A stretch of 64,000 nucleotides of DNA, taken from positions 17,526,937 through 17,590,936 of the forward strand of contig CM119267.1 in NCBI GenBank assembly GCA_051294375.1. Reading direction: 5' to 3'. This DNA is from Paraspadella gotoi (taxonomy: Eukaryota > Chaetognatha). The notes beneath the pieces are model-generated. The model did not search any database and had not been told where the DNA came from. It saw nothing but the letters and a program-made list of their open reading frames with translations. The position numbers were made by a program, and so were the translations under genes. Position 1 is the stretch's first letter; the number at the start of each line of letters is the position of its first letter. Positions 61,034 to 64,000 of the stretch are shown piece by piece.

Positions 61034-63684
61034 CTTACTCTTTCCCACCGTTTACTTTTAACTTAAGTCTCAAGTTTAATTTTAAGTCCTTAAAACCAGA
61101 AGGACACCACGCACTTCCTCTTCCCCACTCGATGCGTTCATCCTCCATGTCGAGAGTCGGGACAGGTGGCGTCTCACCCTTTCCAATTCTCCAAGATAAT
61201 TTCCGAGAAATGATCGGTGGGGGGCGAGGGTGACTCGGTTCACGGTGGGCAGATGGCGCCGTAAAAGAATTTAAGACGCTAAAATGACTGGAATACTCCA
61301 GATGGAAATGACGTTTTTTTTGAGTCGCCGTCGAAGAACGGAGTGAGTGGGCGGTTGGCGTGTTTATTTTTAAAAATTTACTTTGATCGACGAACTGTCA
61401 AAGGTTTCAAATAAATATTTATAGGCTGTAAAAGGTGACATTCGCCGAGGAAAAAAAATATTGATCCGAAATTTCAAATTCCTTATTCGAAAAAATGAAT
61501 TGAAGGAATAAATCAATGAATAAATGAATGAATTTATAAAAAAAAATATTCATGACGGAAACAAATGAAAAAAATATTCACGATTATTTAATAGATAAAT
61601 GGTATAATGAACGAACGATTAAAATTTTTCTCTCAAGATGTGTGGCCGTCCAAGTATCCCCTCAAGTACGGGAACCGCGCCCGCTCCAAACGAGCCATCT
61701 GCGTCAAAATCCGCCGGGCGCCTGGTTCGTCTCTTCTCGGCGTCGCGGCGCCGCTCTTCGCCATCGCTTCCAGCGACAACTCCTTCGTTATAGGAGCAGG
61801 TGAGAAAAAAGTGTTTCGATTGCTGGAGCGGTTCGCCAGTGGAAATATTGCGAAAAAAAAACTCCAAAAAACTACATTTGTAAAAACCCTCAACGATTTG
61901 CCCAAAAAATCAAAACCACAGTGCAACTTCTTAATACTTAATATGTGGCGGTATATTCACACCGCCTCACGTCCGTCATCCTTCAGCCAAATCCATTGGC
62001 TCAGAGGGGGAAACACACCATCACAGGCGTAGTGTTCCATCCACAGTCCTAATGACTTCCCTCTGCGTTGGCAAAGCGAGAACCGTCCTGGTGACTGGAT
62101 GCGTCACTGAGGGTCGGAAGCCCCCCAAAGCCAACAGTGAGGATGCCCCATCCCAATGGGCATCAACAGGCAACCCGGCTGTTGCCATAAGTGGTGAGCC
62201 CTACTATCGAGACACGCAACCTTCTCAGGGTACGCTACGGACAAACGCCTATGCCCTGCCGACTTCGGGTACGCTACGACAAACGCCTATGCCCCTGGGG
62301 TACGCTACGACAAACGCCTATGCCCCACAACTCGCGCTCTTTCTCTCTCTCTCTCTCCCACTATGGTAACAGTCTTGTCAGACACCTCTCAGGCTTGAGG
62401 AACCTGAGTGATGTCTTGGCCCGGGGATCCTGGTGGCGGTATATTCACACCGCCTCAACGTCCGTCATCCTTCAGCCAAATCCCATTGGCTCAGAGGGGG
62501 AACACACCATCCCAGGCGTAGTTGTTCCATCCACAGTCCTAATGACTTCCCTCTGTGTTGGAAAAGCGAGACCGTCCTAGGGAACCGCGCCAGTGACTGG
62601 ATGCGTCACTGTAGGGGTCGGAAGCCCCAAAGCCAACAGTGAGATGCCCCATCCCAATGGGCATCACAGGCAACCCGGCTGTTGCCATAAATACCGTTAA
62701 TACAATTCATATCATGAAGCTTGAAACGGAAACGTCACCGTAATACGTTTTTTTTTTTTTTTTTCATTTTGAATTTTCCGACAATTCGGTAGTGTGCACT
62801 AATTAACCTGCCTGAACCACTCTCTTCTCGCCCTTGCAGCAGCAACGGTGACTGCATGCCTCGCAACGCCATCTTTATCGTCACGTCTTCCACGGCCTCT
62901 TTCTTCTCCGCTCGTCATCATGCTCATAATGTACGGCACGACGATCTACAATCCTCAAACAAAACGTTAGTCTTTTGTTACATTTATTATCAAATGATGT
63001 TATGTTATTTTGTGATTTTTGGATAATTGACCTACCAAACCGCTGGTGAGAGTGATGGAAGCCCTAGGTATTTGAGTCTCTGAAGTTTAGTAACTTAAAA
63101 GTGGGAAAGTTAACTAACAAACTAACTAAATTAGCATAATTCAAAAAAGAATATTTGACTTCAGGAAAAGGCCAACGAGGCGACGGGAACTAGGCAAGTC
63201 GGTCAGTCGCAGATCAGAAAGATCGAAAAGGTACGATGTCGAAGAAATAAGTCACTATATGGTTATTATAATAAAATGAATATCAATATACTAATTACTA
63301 TTTTAAAAATAATTCTTGTTTTATTGAAAGTAACAATTTTGCTTATTTCCTTTTTTTCCGTTTTCCTCGCTCCCTTTCTCTACAGCCCCATCATCCTCTG
63401 CGCGCCAAATCTTTGCCCGACGATCCCGCACGTTCCTCGCCATCTTGGCGCCCAAGATTCCTACCTCCGACCGCCACGCTCAATCAGTGACGCGTTCCAC
63501 GGCGACGCCGCCGCAGCAGCCGCGGTGGAACCGCTTTCGGTCGGCGCGCTCGCCAGCCGAAACGGTTGAGGACCGCGCGGTTTCGGAAAGAGTTCGCGAC
63601 ATGGCGAACGGGCGGCGCCGTTGCCGTCGTCGCAGGCGCGGCCGCCGTCGTTTCAACGCCGGAAAACGACGAAGGTGCGAAAAG
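54946..63684 (+). CDS. Second copy of GPCR exons 3-6
   Basis: TM3 is undamaged here (54946-55028): MVCVFWFSFDVLCC then SIIHLCIISVDR, ending GACAG|gtgcag, whereas copy A has lost both the frame and the donor G. Exon 4 is 61638-61799 (CVAV; its acceptor reads tctcaag and an extra C shifts frame), but its end restores GVAAPLFAIASSDNSFVIG, which copy A garbles. Exon 5 is 62840-62965 and exon 6 is 63386-63684. Combining the copies gives a coherent aminergic receptor through TM5; neither copy alone does. Both copies agree on TGT after AGA, supporting the DRC motif. Confidence 0.75.
58184..60014 (-). CDS. SLC35G-like drug/metabolite transporter (EamA family), intact 7-exon ORF
   Basis: Exons (- strand): 59883-60014, 59465-59669, 59294-59382, 58835-59057, 58622-58764, 58406-58511 and 58184-58338. 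All junctions are GT-AG with agreeing phases, giving 350 residues and no interruption; SLC35G proteins are usually 340-400. Landmarks: VWTPIIESILMKK (like SPVFTSILAxxFLKE), GLLLLTRPSFIF (the SLC35G RPPFLFG region), FGTIICGILDLLARIFSIFSIQ (like GLGGQ...ALQ), IPFSYFLGLIFLNEIPN, and a last helix AVGALLICSAMF before a basic tail. About ten membrane helices are expected. SLC35-type proteins move nucleotide sugars or other metabolites across membranes; the substrate here is unknown. It lies wholly inside intron 3 of the GPCR, on the opposite strand. A likely 5' non-coding exon ends at 60616. Confidence 0.85.
60616..60800 (-). other. Probable 5' non-coding exon/promoter region of the SLC35G-like gene
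   Basis: On the - strand CCTCCGCAG|gtaatg is a good donor at 60616/60615, about 600 bp upstream of the ATG, and an acceptor-like attaag lies just before the ATG. The same arrangement occurs in copy A near 50827. The upstream limit is a guess. Confidence 0.3.
60984..61031. repeat. (CT)n microsatellite
   Basis: Uninterrupted CT run. In copy A (about 51181-51260) the tract is longer and interrupted, showing length variation between the two copies. Confidence 0.9.
61938..62696. mobile_element. Undescribed structured non-autonomous element with ~250-bp direct terminal repeats
   Basis: Present only in copy B; copy A (near 52269) keeps the empty site. TTAATAC flanks the insertion (61931-61937 and 62697-62703). 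Two direct repeats, 61946-62190 and 62434-62690, bracket a ~243-bp middle that has three tandem GGTACGCTACG-ACAAACGCCTATGCCC units (62228-62325), a CT run and a CTCAGG/CCTGAG hairpin. Each terminal repeat is a chain of short stems: in the right one GGCGGT/ACCGCC, AGCCAA/TTGGCT, CAGTGAC/GTCACTG, GGGG/CCCC, GATGCCC/GGGCATC and GGCAAC/GTTGCC. An A-box-like TGGCTCAGAGGG (11 of 12) and B-box-like GGTCGGAAGCC (9 of 11) occur in each repeat. No coding capacity was recognised. Possible classes: TRIM/LTR-derived, dimeric SINE or another retroposon. Confidence 0.7.
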
Positions 63685-64000
63685 GTAAAAAAAAACTGAG
63701 GATAAATTGAAGGTGTTCCGCCGAGAGACCAATCAAAAACAAACGGAGCTAATGGAAAAACAAACAAATGGGAAAGAGGTCGCCTCGGTCGGATTGGGTG
63801 ATTAAGTTTTCCCGCTAACCTTCGAGAGGGCGCCGCCATTTTGCTTTTCACTCGCTTCACGATTGTTTTTGTACCCTCTTTTTGAAATAAAGGGCTTGAA
63901 TTTTAATTTTGAAGACAGTAAGGTAGTGCATACGGCTAAACCGTATACCAAAAGAGACAATTAGACCAATTCAAAGTTATTTATTCTTCATAATTTATGA

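Larger units (their letters stand above)
54940..64000. repeat. Copy B of the duplicated segment, with a mobile insertion
   Basis: Matches 44983-53640 in order and orientation; the window ends inside it (64000 corresponds to about 53640). Apart from the 61938-62703 insertion it is about 4% shorter than copy A, almost all from dispersed one-base deletions. The left junction at 54939/54940 falls directly inside GPCR exon 3, as expected for an assembly join rather than a recombination-mediated duplication. Confidence 0.9.

Noticed and set aside
62052-62642. ORFs of 69-129 codons inside the 61938-62696 insertion
   Set aside because: Different frames are open in the two direct repeats and none is conserved between them, so they are incidental.

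Overview
The window looks like nuclear DNA of an invertebrate animal (bilaterian metazoan). The evidence is split genes with GT-AG introns, a TSPO gene, a peptidylglycine-hydroxylase-type exon, an aminergic GPCR, an SLC35G-type transporter, hAT and Helentron-like non-autonomous elements, and very many (CT)n/(AG)n microsatellites. The phylum cannot be fixed from the sequence. There is no bacterial-style gene organisation. Most long ORFs are artefacts of CT/AG or TCT/TCG simple repeats or run through N gaps.

Layout. 1-5.4 kb: a + strand TSPO gene, three coding exons at 2805-4978, whose N-terminal exon is probably lost in the 791-base gap at 1859-2649; a tRNA(Met)-like SINE follows it. 7.7-13.1 kb: a - strand gene of unrecognised product whose last four coding exons join in one reading frame; one intron holds a Helentron/HINE-like element. 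13-27 kb: mostly non-coding, with an hAT MITE (18460-19025, perfect 8-bp target duplication), a second HINE-like copy (20176-20516), minisatellites and purine-rich tracts. 27.6-27.9 kb: first exon of a secreted PHM-like protein (- strand) lacking the usual paired copper-ligand histidines. 28-39 kb: simple repeats, including an ~860-bp TCT/TCG triplet tract, and little else. 39.3-64 kb: an aminergic, 5-HT2-like GPCR on the + strand, with an SLC35G-like transporter nested antisense in its third intron.

The right third of the window is present twice. 44.97-53.64 kb and 54.94-64.0 kb are colinear copies of GPCR exons 3-6 plus the nested transporter. They differ by many 1-base indels and by one ~760-bp insertion found only in the second copy. 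The simplest reading is two haplotypes, or an unmerged contig overlap, assembled in tandem rather than a biological gene duplication. Shorter versions of the same problem lie beside several 25-N gaps, and one segment (39.85-41.58 kb) is folded back in inverted orientation with a second, noisy copy of GPCR exon 1.

The most novel item is the insertion at 61938-62696: two ~250-bp direct repeats, each a run of short perfect hairpins with pol III A- and B-box-like motifs, flanked by TTAATAC. The empty site is preserved in the other copy. It may be an undescribed structured, non-autonomous mobile element.
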